Assembly: GCA_937931205.1 (NCBI GenBank)
Contig: CALHBF010000016.1
Location: 1 to 64,000 of the forward strand
Reading direction: 5' to 3'
Source of the DNA: an uncultured Bacteriovoracaceae bacterium
GTDB lineage: Bacteria; Bdellovibrionota; Bacteriovoracia; Bacteriovoracales; Bacteriovoracaceae
DNA length: 64,000 nt
In this document: piece by piece, positions 25,564 through 34,122 of the stretch
Position numbering within the stretch: the first letter of the stretch is position 1
Layout of the letters: every line of letters begins with the position of its first letter
The notes under the pieces: model-generated
The model's input: the letters and a program-made list of their open reading frames with translations, nothing else
Told to the model about the DNA's origin: nothing
Database searches by the model: none
Position numbers and translations under genes: made by a program

Positions 25564-26666
25564 GGAAGTTTAGATTTAAGAATGATCAAGGCCTGAGCTT
25601 TATTGATGCCTTTTAGAGAATCAATCAGAGGGTTAATCACGCGCATACTGCGCAGAATTTTATAAGAACTCATGTTAAGCAGTTCAAGCACGATATCCAT
25701 TCTTTTTGATTCAGGAAAATCAAGAAGAGAGTGCTCAATGGGCAAATAAGTAAAAGTGACAAATGGTGAAATCTTTTTCGATTCGATGAAATCAATGGCA
25801 CTGCCAATTTCTTGGTAATTATCTTTTTGCACCAAGAAATTCAAACTCATCCTCATCTCACTTAATCCCCTCTCTACTCGAGTCTGATTGTAAGCAAGCA
25901 GATCATCAATGGTATCAAGCACAGTTGGCAAATTTCCAGGATAGCGGATCTTGTGATAAGTCTCATTATCAAAACTATCTACACTAAGAATCATATTTTT
26001 AATTTTAATTTTATCGAGCTTATCTTTTACTTTATCAGTCAGTTTCCAATGAGCGTTGGTAGTAAAACTCCAAATGCATTCAGGATTAATAGGATGAATT
26101 TCATCAATCAATCGATAAGTATCGGCCTGAATGAAGGGCTCACCCGAGAGTAAATCAATCTCTTTAATGAAGGGGAAAATTTCCACTCGGGCCGGTTTCC
26201 AGAAATTATCTTCACCATAAAGACCATTGGGCTTTTTCCAAACACTGCACATCTGGCATTGCAGATTACATTTACCATTCAGATTGGCCGTTAATTTCAA
26301 AATGGGTGAATTCTGCACTTCTGACAGTTCAATATCATCAAGTAATTCATTATTTCCAGGACACAGATTGCAATGACGATGAGCGATTTCTTGAGTACAG
26401 AAACCAGTTCCTCCCTCTAAAAATGATTTTCTCCATTCTCTTGCTTTGGGGCCATTCCAAATTTCACTGATTGAATTTTCTTGAATGTGACCAATAGGAA
26501 ATTCTGTTCCTTTGTGACGACAAATGCCGACTTTACCATCTGGCTCCAGAATGATGGTGCTAAATGGAACAAGACAAAAATGCTTATCATTAAGATTCTT
26601 AGAGCGAATCTTTTGGCGTGTTTTGCTTATTTCTTTGGCAGAATCCTCAAGCTTATAGTGGGCCAT
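25539..26666 (-). CDS. Radical SAM protein with N-terminal SPASM-like region (full Cys set)
   Basis: A 375-residue radical SAM enzyme. C31, C49, C90, C99 and C102 form the SPASM-like N-terminal set (CLVPFSTIIL to CNLCPG). CNLQCQMC (C133, C137, C140) is the cluster motif of the core, followed by DLLSGEPF (GGEPF position) and NPECIWSFTTNAHW. It is clearly homologous to the convergent gene at 24469-25563 over its whole length, so the pair is a tail-to-tail inverted duplication that has diverged. It starts the reverse-strand side of the biosynthetic region but is separated from it by the amidohydrolase. The substrate is unknown. Confidence 0.85.
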   Translation of the reverse strand: MAHYKLEDSAKEISKTRQKIRSKNLNDKHFCLVPFSTIILEPDGKVGICRHKGTEFPIGHIQENSISEIWNGPKAREWRKSFLEGGTGFCTQEIAHRHCNLCPGNNELLDDIELSEVQNSPILKLTANLNGKCNLQCQMCSVWKKPNGLYGEDNFWKPARVEIFPFIKEIDLLSGEPFIQADTYRLIDEIHPINPECIWSFTTNAHWKLTDKVKDKLDKIKIKNMILSVDSFDNETYHKIRYPGNLPTVLDTIDDLLAYNQTRVERGLSEMRMSLNFLVQKDNYQEIGSAIDFIESKKISPFVTFTYLPIEHSLLDFPESKRMDIVLELLNMSSYKILRSMRVINPLIDSLKGINKAQALIILKSKLPQELMAEK

Positions 26667-26755
26667 ATGAGTTCTCGGTTATTCCATTTATTTTACCACA
26701 GTTCATCATGATACTGGCGCTGATTATGCATGGTCTATAGAGAAAGGAGGTCACT

Positions 26756-26869
26756 ATGGTGATTGTCAGAGTAATCGCTGCTGCACTTCTCGTTTTCTTA
26801 GGTTTTAAAGCGAAGCAAAGATATCAAATATCTCACCATGAGAAGAATCGAGATGTCTGCGCTAATTAG
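26756..26869 (+). CDS. 37-residue membrane miniprotein
   Basis: MVIVRVIAAALLVFLGF is a membrane helix, followed by a basic tail (KAKQRYQISHHEKNRD) ending VCAN. AAAGGAGGT, a near-perfect Shine-Dalgarno, lies 5 bases before the ATG at 26756, far stronger than those of many neighbours. It overlaps the 3' end of the convergent amidohydrolase by 8 bases. The function is unknown. It is the best-supported short gene in the region. Confidence 0.62.
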   Translation: MVIVRVIAAALLVFLGFKAKQRYQISHHEKNRDVCAN

Positions 26870-28052
26870 TTTTCTCGCCCTTGCGAAACATCTGCTCAGG
26901 AGAAAAAAGATGCTTTAAATCTAGTTCGGGTGATTTTGGATAAATATTAAAATCGGCCCGATATCCAGGTGCAATGAGACCTGTTTTCAAGAGGTTTTGA
27001 GTCATAGAGGCATGATAGGTTGCCATTTGCAAAGCTTGGTTTGCTGTCACTCCACAAGTAGTGAGAGCATTTATCATTTCAATTTGCTCTCGTCCGTAAT
27101 CCCCTTGAGGAAAATCAAAATAATGATCGCTGCCAAAGGCTACTGTTACTTTCAGTTTCAAAGCTTTTTGAATATTTTGGCACGCTCGACTAAATTCGCT
27201 TGTGGGATGATCATCTCCAAGCTTCGCCCGTCTTGCATCAAGAAATAATGCTCCTGAAAGAGTCGGTACAAAAATCATCTTGAGTGAGGCCAATTTTTTA
27301 AATTGTTCTTCACTCATCTCCACTCCATGCTCCAAAGTATCCGCTCCAGATGTCAGCGCACCTTCAATTCCTTTATTGAGAATGGCATGAACTGCCACTA
27401 ACTTCTTTTGGGCATGTGCTTTCTCTACCAGTTTTTTTAATAATTGAGGTGAGGCATAATTCCAATTCGGTTCTTCATCTGCATAGAGCTTAACCAAATC
27501 ATCAGTAAACTGGGCCTTATCCGACATCTGCCGATATTCAACTGCAAGCTCTTTCGGAGAATTTGGTGGTAACTGACCTAAATGCGGAACCCAACCGGCT
27601 CCAGAAGAAATAACATGAACACCTTTTAGTTGGTGAACTTCTTCTGATGTTACTTCGCCTTGATTCCCTAAATCTCGAGATAAAACAAATCCGACTTTCG
27701 CTAGTGAAGTTGCTCTCTTCTGAGCTAATTCAATTTTTTTCTGCTTATTCTGATTAACCCAAGTTTTTAACCCAGCCGAAAAATCCTTTCCAAAAGTTTC
27801 ATCACTAAGAAAAAGATGAGAATGAGCATCGATGAAAGCAGGAGTCATCCATTTATTGGATAAATCAACAATGGGTAATTCTTTAGGTATGTGAGCTGGA
27901 TTGATTTGGAGAATCACTCCATCTTTCACCACAAGAACTTGATTTTTTCTCCATTCGCCATCTTTAGCATCAAAGAGATGCCCTACCTTAAAAACTTGAG
28001 CGGAGGCCTGGAAAGTAATGAGAGTTAAGAGAAGAGAATAAAGAACTTTCAT
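26862..28052 (-). CDS. Exported amidohydrolase
   Basis: A 396-residue metal-dependent hydrolase of the imidazolonepropionase/amidohydrolase group with a signal peptide (LYSLLLTLITFQASA). FIDAHSHLFL holds the HxH metal pair, VAVHAIL and LEHGVEM hold later His ligands, and AFGSDHYFD has the catalytic Asp. It is expected in the periplasm. The substrate may be a cyclic amide or dipeptide. The start overlaps the stop of the UXS-like gene (ATGA), so it is co-translated with the sugar cluster, although its function does not obviously belong there. Confidence 0.85.
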   Translation of the reverse strand: MKVLYSLLLTLITFQASAQVFKVGHLFDAKDGEWRKNQVLVVKDGVILQINPAHIPKELPIVDLSNKWMTPAFIDAHSHLFLSDETFGKDFSAGLKTWVNQNKQKKIELAQKRATSLAKVGFVLSRDLGNQGEVTSEEVHQLKGVHVISSGAGWVPHLGQLPPNSPKELAVEYRQMSDKAQFTDDLVKLYADEEPNWNYASPQLLKKLVEKAHAQKKLVAVHAILNKGIEGALTSGADTLEHGVEMSEEQFKKLASLKMIFVPTLSGALFLDARRAKLGDDHPTSEFSRACQNIQKALKLKVTVAFGSDHYFDFPQGDYGREQIEMINALTTCGVTANQALQMATYHASMTQNLLKTGLIAPGYRADFNIYPKSPELDLKHLFSPEQMFRKGEKTN

Positions 28053-29008
28053 AAATTTTTAAAATAAGAAATAGTTTGCGCAAGTCCATCTCTTAAATCT
28101 GTTGTTGGTGACCAGGAAAGAATTTTTTTGGCCTTAGTGATATCAGGACATCGTCTACTAGGATCATCTTGCGGTAATGCTTTATAGATTATGGAAGAAT
28201 CTGATGGGATCAGATTTTTGATCATCAGAGCTAACTCTCTCATCGAGATCTCACTTGGATTACCTAAATTAACAGGAGAATAATCATGAGTTGAATTCAT
28301 CAGAGCAACAAGACCTGTCACCAAATCTTCGATATAACAAAATGATCTGGTCTGCTCCCCATTACCATAAAGAGTAATATTTTCTCCTAGTAAGGCCTGG
28401 TTGATAAAATTACTGACGACTCTACCATCATCCCTTCTCATATGAGGCCCGTAGGTATTAAAAATGCGGGCAATTTTCACATCAAGATTAAACTGCCGGG
28501 CGTAATCGGAGCAAAGTGTCTCAGCACTTCTCTTCCCCTCATCATAGCAAGAGCGTATCCCAATCGGATTAACCCTACCAAGATAACTTTCAACTTGCGG
28601 ATGAATCTCGGGATCACCATAAACTTCACTGGTTGAAGCCTGAAGAACTGTTGCTGAACAACTGTTCGCAAAGTCCAAAACATTGGCCATGCCAATAACA
28701 TTGGTCTTAATAGTCGCAATAGGATTCTTCTGATAATCCTTCGGAGAAGCAGGAGACGCTAAGTTATAAACTTGATCTACTGACATCGAAGGCAGTGGAT
28801 GAGTAATATCAGCTTCAATAAAAGTGAAATGAGGATGAGTTAGCAGAGGTTCAACAAGTTGATACTGCCCGGAGATCAGATTATCTAAACAAATGACTTC
28901 ATGATTTTGTTTGAGCAACAGGCGAACCAGGTGAGATCCAATGAAGCCGGCCCCACCCGTGACAAGAATTTTCTTATTTTTCAGAAAGCTTCTTCTCCAG
29001 TTGGACAA
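28049..29008 (-). CDS. UDP-glucuronate decarboxylase-like SDR (UDP-xylose synthase)
   Basis: A 319-residue NAD-dependent extended SDR. GGAGFIGSHL binds NAD, YNLASPASP, STSEVYGDP and GIRSCYDEGKR (catalytic Tyr-x3-Lys) are characteristic of UDP-xylose synthases, and IFNTYGPHMRRDDGRVV follows. It would convert UDP-glucuronate to UDP-xylose for a glycosyltransferase. It starts 35 bases inside the S74-like gene, so it is translationally coupled. The order of UXS, S74, DegT and carbamoyltransferase points to a modified-sugar pathway. Confidence 0.87.
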   Translation of the reverse strand: MSNWRRSFLKNKKILVTGGAGFIGSHLVRLLLKQNHEVICLDNLISGQYQLVEPLLTHPHFTFIEADITHPLPSMSVDQVYNLASPASPKDYQKNPIATIKTNVIGMANVLDFANSCSATVLQASTSEVYGDPEIHPQVESYLGRVNPIGIRSCYDEGKRSAETLCSDYARQFNLDVKIARIFNTYGPHMRRDDGRVVSNFINQALLGENITLYGNGEQTRSFCYIEDLVTGLVALMNSTHDYSPVNLGNPSEISMRELALMIKNLIPSDSSIIYKALPQDDPSRRCPDITKAKKILSWSPTTDLRDGLAQTISYFKNL

Positions 29009-29399
29009 TTCTTTGTTCTAGTTCTTTGATTGTTTCAAGAAGAGGTACAACCATCATAGAATAATTCACATAACGGTAACCTTCGTCATCACGTGCAACC
29101 ATCGTAGGAAACACTTTTTCTACCTCATCGGCCATTAATCCTAATTGAGGTGCAGAGCTAAGCTTTTTATCTTTAAACTGCTCTGTTTTATAATCAAAGT
29201 GATATGATTTTAAATTAAGAAGATTTTGCGAGATAAGAGCTGAATCAACAGGCTTCACGTTAGTTTTGAAAAGTGGGTCGCAACCAGCAAAGACATCCAA
29301 GTAAACACTGTCATTCAGTACCTCTTGTTCAATCTGTGCCAAATCGAAAACCTGAATTCCACCAAATACATATGGCTTCTTCACTTTATCATTCCCCAT
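28974..29399 (-). CDS. S74/intramolecular-chaperone-like domain protein
   Basis: A 141-residue protein that is almost only a tail-fibre Peptidase_S74 domain: FKTNVKPV, ALISQNLLNLKSYHF, LGLMADEVEKVFPTMV, YRYVNYSMMVVPLLETIKEL, then a short coiled coil. The family cleaves itself after an SD motif; here the matching site is C40-D41, so self-cleavage may be lost. S74 domains normally trimerise fibre or adhesin tips. A free-standing copy inside a sugar cluster is unusual. The 3' end overlaps the UXS-like start by 35 bases. Confidence 0.75.
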   Translation of the reverse strand: MGNDKVKKPYVFGGIQVFDLAQIEQEVLNDSVYLDVFAGCDPLFKTNVKPVDSALISQNLLNLKSYHFDYKTEQFKDKKLSSAPQLGLMADEVEKVFPTMVARDDEGYRYVNYSMMVVPLLETIKELEQRIVQLEKKLSEK

Positions 29400-29451
29400 A
29401 AATTCTCTCTTTTTGCGAATACCCCTATTCTAAGTTCCAGTCCTCTCAAAA

Positions 29452-30579
29452 TCAATTGTTTAATTTGAGGGATTTAACGAAATCAATCTGTTTTTCGAAG
29501 ACATTAGCATCATAACTAATGGGAATCTTAAGAATAGAACTCAGATGGATTCGTTGTTCTACCATACTCATTTCAAAGAGTTTTCGCTCTCTCATTTCAG
29601 GGTAAACAAGCTCACCCCACTGCCAAAAACAATGGACAGATTTCCCATATAACGGAAGTGCTTCCAGCCCCAGTCCAAGTAACTCTCCCGTCAGCGAAGC
29701 CACATGTTTAGCACTAGGACATTTGATTAAGACTTGTGTAGATGCCTGATTAGCGTCCTCTGAAGCCCTAATCCATGGCAGATGCGGAGCCGCTTCTATC
29801 AAAGCCTGACGATGCATTCTTAGTTTGTTAACAATAGAAGGAAGTCTTTCTAACTGAACATTTAAAAGTGCTGCGGTAATTTCTGACACTCTCATTGAAT
29901 ACCCTAGCTCGTAGTCAACATCTGCCAGATAATCGTGATAAGTCTTACCAAATTTCACAGGAAAATCATGAAGCATCAAAGCCTTTTTGAAAGGCTCCAG
30001 ATTTTTAAAGTTAACCAACCCACCTTCGCCCGCGGTAATAATTTTATCAACATTAAATGAAAAACATGAGGCATCACCAAAACTCCCCAGTTTTCTTCCT
30101 TGGTACTCCCCACCTAAGGCTTGAGCGACATCTTCAATCAAGAGCAATGAGTTCTTTTGACAAAACTCGATGTGATTTTCAATTTTAGGAAAGAGGCCAT
30201 CCATATAAACTAAAATCATGGCCTTCGTTTTATTTGTTAATTTGCTTTGAGCATCCTGAAGATCCAACGATAGATTTTCATCAACATTGACAACAATCGG
30301 TTTCGCTCCAAATTTCTGAATAGCAACAATATCGGCAATAAACGCATAACTTGGGACTAAGACTTCATCACCAGCCTTAATGCCTAGAACATGCAGGCTT
30401 AGTATCAAGGCATTCGTTCCAGTATTTACCAGAAGAGAATTTCCTCTTCCTAAATAAGAGGAAAACTTTTTCTCGAGGATCTCACACTGACTTTTTTGCT
30501 TTCCTTGATAACGGAATAACTTTTTTGATGAGAAGAGATTCTTTAGAGCTTCGATTTCTTCACTGCCTATTTCATACAT
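29452..30579 (-). CDS. DegT/DnrJ/EryC1/StrS-family aminotransferase
   Basis: A 375-residue PLP enzyme that transaminates keto-sugars to amino-sugars in surface glycan and antibiotic pathways. NTGTNALILSLHVLGIKAGD, VPSYAFIADIVAI, LIEDVAQALGGEY (PLP-contacting Asp) and CFSFNVDKIITAGEGG (the PLP Lys) are clear. The start is ATG 30579 because AAGGATCAAC precedes it; a longer reading begins 10 residues earlier. Its start overlaps the end of the carbamoyltransferase by 8 bases. It probably acts on a UDP-linked sugar made in the same cluster. Confidence 0.88.
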   Translation of the reverse strand: MYEIGSEEIEALKNLFSSKKLFRYQGKQKSQCEILEKKFSSYLGRGNSLLVNTGTNALILSLHVLGIKAGDEVLVPSYAFIADIVAIQKFGAKPIVVNVDENLSLDLQDAQSKLTNKTKAMILVYMDGLFPKIENHIEFCQKNSLLLIEDVAQALGGEYQGRKLGSFGDASCFSFNVDKIITAGEGGLVNFKNLEPFKKALMLHDFPVKFGKTYHDYLADVDYELGYSMRVSEITAALLNVQLERLPSIVNKLRMHRQALIEAAPHLPWIRASEDANQASTQVLIKCPSAKHVASLTGELLGLGLEALPLYGKSVHCFWQWGELVYPEMRERKLFEMSMVEQRIHLSSILKIPISYDANVFEKQIDFVKSLKLNN

Positions 30580-32185
30580 GCTGTTGATCCTTGATAATGA
30601 GATAATCATTAAAGACGAGATACTTGATCACTGAATTTTCCATAAATCTATGGGCATCTTCGATCGTTTCAAGAATCGGTTCTCCCATAATATTTAATGA
30701 AGTATTGAGGAGTATGGATTTGCCTGTCAGTTTCCCTACTTCTTTTAAAAGGTCGTAATAGCGAGGGTTCTGCTGACGATGTAGCGTCTGAAAACGACTG
30801 GTTTGATCAATATGGCAAACATCTTCCAAGTTATGGAAGTGTTCATCTCTGACTTTGATAGCAAATGACATGAAAGGATTTTCAAAGTTCTTATCGACTT
30901 CAAAATAGTGAGAGACTTCATCTTGAGGAAGCGTACATCCATAAGGTCTGAAAGCTTCTCTGAACTTCACATGAGCATTTAAGAAGGCCTTCACTCCACG
31001 ACGAGGCTTAGATAAAATACTACGCTGTCCCAATGCACGAGGACCGACTTCACTGCGACCTTGATACCAAGCAATGCACTCATTATCATTTAATAAAGAA
31101 GCGACTTCCTCAAGTTTGAGTTCTTTGACTTGGTATTTGGAGGAAAATATTTTTTTAATTTCCGGCAGATCATACTGCCAAATTGTCCCTCTCGACGAAG
31201 TCTGCAAATGCCATGGTAGTGGTTCCCACTGGATTTGATCTTTAACAAGACTCCAAGCACATCCTAATGATATTCCTTCATCGCCAGGATTCGGTGGAAC
31301 ATAAATATTTTTAAAAAGTTTAGTTTTCCACAATTTCCCATTGAAAGTGCAATTGAGAGCACAGCCGCCAACTAGAATTAAATTTTCATCAGGATAGTTC
31401 TTAGCGACCTCTTCAAGGTAAGTAAAAAGATAGTCTTCAAAAGCTTCCTGCACGGTAGCAGCTAAATCTTGGTAATAACCCATATGAGGGGAACTTTCCC
31501 ACTCCTCTTTAGCTTTGCCTGTGAATTTTTTTGTCTGATCCAAACTTGCTAGAAATGATGGATAAGACGAAACTTTCCCCAGGCTTTTTCCCAAAGGGGC
31601 CAACCCCATAACTTTGCCGGCCAATGTTTTGGAGTTAAAAATAAACTCAGAAATACCTTCATAAAAAAGACCGATGCTTTCGGAAAAACCTTTTTGATCA
31701 AACTGAGTACATCGCTTTTCTAGCAGAGTGAATTTCTGATTAGAGAACTGATAGAGCGAAAGAAATTCAAAACCATCTGGATACTTTGATCCTGCTCCAT
31801 CAATAACAAGAATCAGACTATCTCTGAATGGTGAAAAAAGAGTCGCACTATAAGCATGAGCAAGATGATGGTTTACTGTTTGGCAATGTTCATCAAGAAA
31901 AGAATTAAACTGGCGGGCCTTAAGATGGTCACGAAATGGATAGCGGGTATCAAGATAATCCTCAAATTCCTTAATCGTTTGCACATCTCTATTTTGAGCT
32001 GCTCCGACAAGCAATTTGTTTGAGATATTCTGAGTTCTTAAGGCCTGCTCCGGCCAAGCACCGCTATTCTTCTTGCGGTCAATGCGCTCAGAGAGAACGA
32101 TTTGAGCTTCATGGTAATTTTCTACCGGAATTAAACTAATCCCTGAGTTAAATATTGTCTTACCTAAACCCAAACTAAACTTCAT
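30572..32185 (-). CDS. Carbamoyltransferase (NodU/CmcH/TobZ family)
   Basis: A 537-residue enzyme of two domains: an N-terminal Kae1-like half (NHHLAHAYSATLFSPF, LVIDGAG, GGCALNCTFNG, NPGDEGISLG) and a C-terminal YrdC-like half (GRSEVGPRALGQRSIL, KFREAFRPYGCTLP). Relatives transfer carbamoyl groups to sugar hydroxyls of Nod factors, cephamycins or tobramycin. The start is ATG 32185, with GGGAGAT upstream; the longer reading adds six residues. It heads a reverse-strand operon with the aminotransferase, S74-like and UXS-like genes and diverges from the amidinotransferase. Confidence 0.88.
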   Translation of the reverse strand: MKFSLGLGKTIFNSGISLIPVENYHEAQIVLSERIDRKKNSGAWPEQALRTQNISNKLLVGAAQNRDVQTIKEFEDYLDTRYPFRDHLKARQFNSFLDEHCQTVNHHLAHAYSATLFSPFRDSLILVIDGAGSKYPDGFEFLSLYQFSNQKFTLLEKRCTQFDQKGFSESIGLFYEGISEFIFNSKTLAGKVMGLAPLGKSLGKVSSYPSFLASLDQTKKFTGKAKEEWESSPHMGYYQDLAATVQEAFEDYLFTYLEEVAKNYPDENLILVGGCALNCTFNGKLWKTKLFKNIYVPPNPGDEGISLGCAWSLVKDQIQWEPLPWHLQTSSRGTIWQYDLPEIKKIFSSKYQVKELKLEEVASLLNDNECIAWYQGRSEVGPRALGQRSILSKPRRGVKAFLNAHVKFREAFRPYGCTLPQDEVSHYFEVDKNFENPFMSFAIKVRDEHFHNLEDVCHIDQTSRFQTLHRQQNPRYYDLLKEVGKLTGKSILLNTSLNIMGEPILETIEDAHRFMENSVIKYLVFNDYLIIKDQQHV

Positions 32186-32314
32186 AGTTGATCTATCTCC
32201 CAATATGCCGATAGTTTATCATCCCTCACTCCGCTCAATATTTCCAACCTTTAGATCAGATTGTTCACATTCCTTGAATTCTCAAGTTATAGTATAATGG
32301 ATGAGGAGTCATTT

Positions 32315-33382
32315 ATGGGGAAGGTGAATATATTTACGGAGTGGGCACCGCTGAAAGAAGTGGTTGTTGGTTCTGTTTTTAATCAGAGCTCTCATAATGT
32401 TGACCTCTCCTTCAAAGTTTTCTTCAATGACAATGTCAAAGATGTTCTGCTTAAAAAGTCGCTACGTTTACAACAGCTACTGATCGATGAAAGGCAGACT
32501 GATCTGGATCGGCTCGCCACCCTACTTACTCAGTTAGGTATCAAGGTTCATCGGCCCAGTGAATTAAAGGAAATCACACCTTTTAAAACGCCCTACTTTG
32601 AAGACCATACTTCTCCCTGTGATAATCCTCGCGACCAAATTCTGATTCTCGGGGATCAAATTATCGAAACGCCCTGTATTTGGCGTAAACGCTATTTTGA
32701 AAACGATCTTTTAAAACCAATTCTCTATCCTTATTTTAAAGATGGATCTCACTGGATCAGTGCTCCAAGGCCAATGATGAAAGATCAATCTTATGATTTA
32801 AGTGCAATGAGAGATAACATCAATATCACTGAAGTCCATCAAGATGGTTTGATTGAAATGATGTTTGACGGAGCTCAATGTTTAAAATTTGGTAAAGAAA
32901 TTCTCATGAATGTTCATACTGAAAATCATCGTTTGGGCCTTCAATGGCTGCAAAGAGTAGTTGGAGATAAATTCAATCTTCACGCCATTGATTTATGTGA
33001 CCACCATATCGACGGCATGTTGATGCCTATTGCACCCGGAAGACTCATTATTAACTCCGGCAGTATGCCTGCCCAGCTTCATAAACTTCCGGCCTTTCTT
33101 AAAGACTGGGAAAAAATTGAGCTAAAGGTTGAGCATAAGGCCAGTTATGAGTTTAATCTCTCGAGTGTGAACATCTACGCTAATGTTCTGCCTATTGCTC
33201 CTGATAAGGTCATTGTCTTTCATGAGACAGTCGAACCTGATCAGGCCATGATTAAAATTCTTGAGAAAAACAAAATTGATTACATCCATACACAGCTTCG
33301 CCATTCCAGACTCTTTGGCGGAGGGGTTCACTGCGCAACACTGGATTTAGTTCGTGATGAAAAATATGAGGATTATCTATGA
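32315..33382 (+). CDS. Amidinotransferase (AGAT/StrB-like)
   Basis: A 355-residue enzyme of the glycine/inosamine amidinotransferase fold, moving an amidino group from arginine to an amine. DHHIDGMLMPIAPGRLI carries the catalytic His/Asp, and GGGVHCATLDLVRD the catalytic Cys near the end. The start is ATG 32315, with GATGAGGAG 5-13 bases upstream; codons at 32261 and 32297 lack ribosome sites. It opens a forward operon with a radical SAM enzyme (ATGA overlap at 33379). Together with the carbamoyltransferase this resembles aminoglycoside or guanidino-sugar chemistry. The acceptor is unknown. Confidence 0.88.
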   Translation: MGKVNIFTEWAPLKEVVVGSVFNQSSHNVDLSFKVFFNDNVKDVLLKKSLRLQQLLIDERQTDLDRLATLLTQLGIKVHRPSELKEITPFKTPYFEDHTSPCDNPRDQILILGDQIIETPCIWRKRYFENDLLKPILYPYFKDGSHWISAPRPMMKDQSYDLSAMRDNINITEVHQDGLIEMMFDGAQCLKFGKEILMNVHTENHRLGLQWLQRVVGDKFNLHAIDLCDHHIDGMLMPIAPGRLIINSGSMPAQLHKLPAFLKDWEKIELKVEHKASYEFNLSSVNIYANVLPIAPDKVIVFHETVEPDQAMIKILEKNKIDYIHTQLRHSRLFGGGVHCATLDLVRDEKYEDYL

Positions 33383-34122
33383 GTGATGTCCTCAAAATGG
33401 TCGAAATTGAAATTAATCATCATTGTAATAAGGCATGTAGTTATTGCCCCAACTCGGTATCTGAAAGAAAAAACACCGGAGAAATGAGTGAAGAGCTTTT
33501 CTTAAAACTGATGCACGATTTAGTGGCAATGAATTATGAAGGAAGTATCTCATACGAGTTTTATAATGAGCCCATGCTGGCCAAGAAAATAATGTGGTTT
33601 GTGGCCACTACTCGCAAGTATCTTCCCAAATCATTTATTTATTTTTATTCCAATGGAACACTCTTAAATAACGAAAAATTCCACCAACTAGTTGAACTAG
33701 GGGTAGATCGTTTTGTGATTACCAAACATGAGTACACTCCTCAGCTCGTTTTTGACAAAGTTTATGAAAGTCTAAGCAGCGAACTAAAAAATAAGGTTCA
33801 GTATCAAAATTATACTGATCTCAAATTCACTAATCGTGGAGGAATAGTTAAGGCCGGTCCTGATGAGATACCTGCTTTGACTCCATGTTATTTACCAAGT
33901 TTTCTTACTGTCATTACGGTTAATGGAAGTGTGCTTCCTTGTTTTGAAGATTTTCATGAAGAACAGGTTATGGGTAACATTGAAAAAGATCAGCTCCAAG
34001 ATATATGGAACAATGAGAAATTCACCCATTTTCGTACTCAACTCAAACGAGGACAAAGACATCTTCACTCTCCTTGTCAGAACTGTAACCGCCTGCAGGT
34101 TCTCTACCAAAGGCCAACATGA
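33379..34122 (+). CDS. Radical SAM/SPASM protein (short)
   Basis: A 247-residue enzyme with CNKACSYC (C16, C20, C23) for the 4Fe-4S cluster at the very N-terminus, and a canonical C-terminal SPASM-like part (VLPCFEDF, MGNIEKDQLQDIW, SPCQNC). It is shorter than most SPASM enzymes (350-450). The amidinotransferase overlaps it by 4 bases and the glycosyltransferase by 4, so the three are translationally coupled. Its SPASM is in the normal order, unlike the two paralogues near 25 kb. Possible roles are peptide or sugar modification. Confidence 0.83.
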   Translation: MSDVLKMVEIEINHHCNKACSYCPNSVSERKNTGEMSEELFLKLMHDLVAMNYEGSISYEFYNEPMLAKKIMWFVATTRKYLPKSFIYFYSNGTLLNNEKFHQLVELGVDRFVITKHEYTPQLVFDKVYESLSSELKNKVQYQNYTDLKFTNRGGIVKAGPDEIPALTPCYLPSFLTVITVNGSVLPCFEDFHEEQVMGNIEKDQLQDIWNNEKFTHFRTQLKRGQRHLHSPCQNCNRLQVLYQRPT

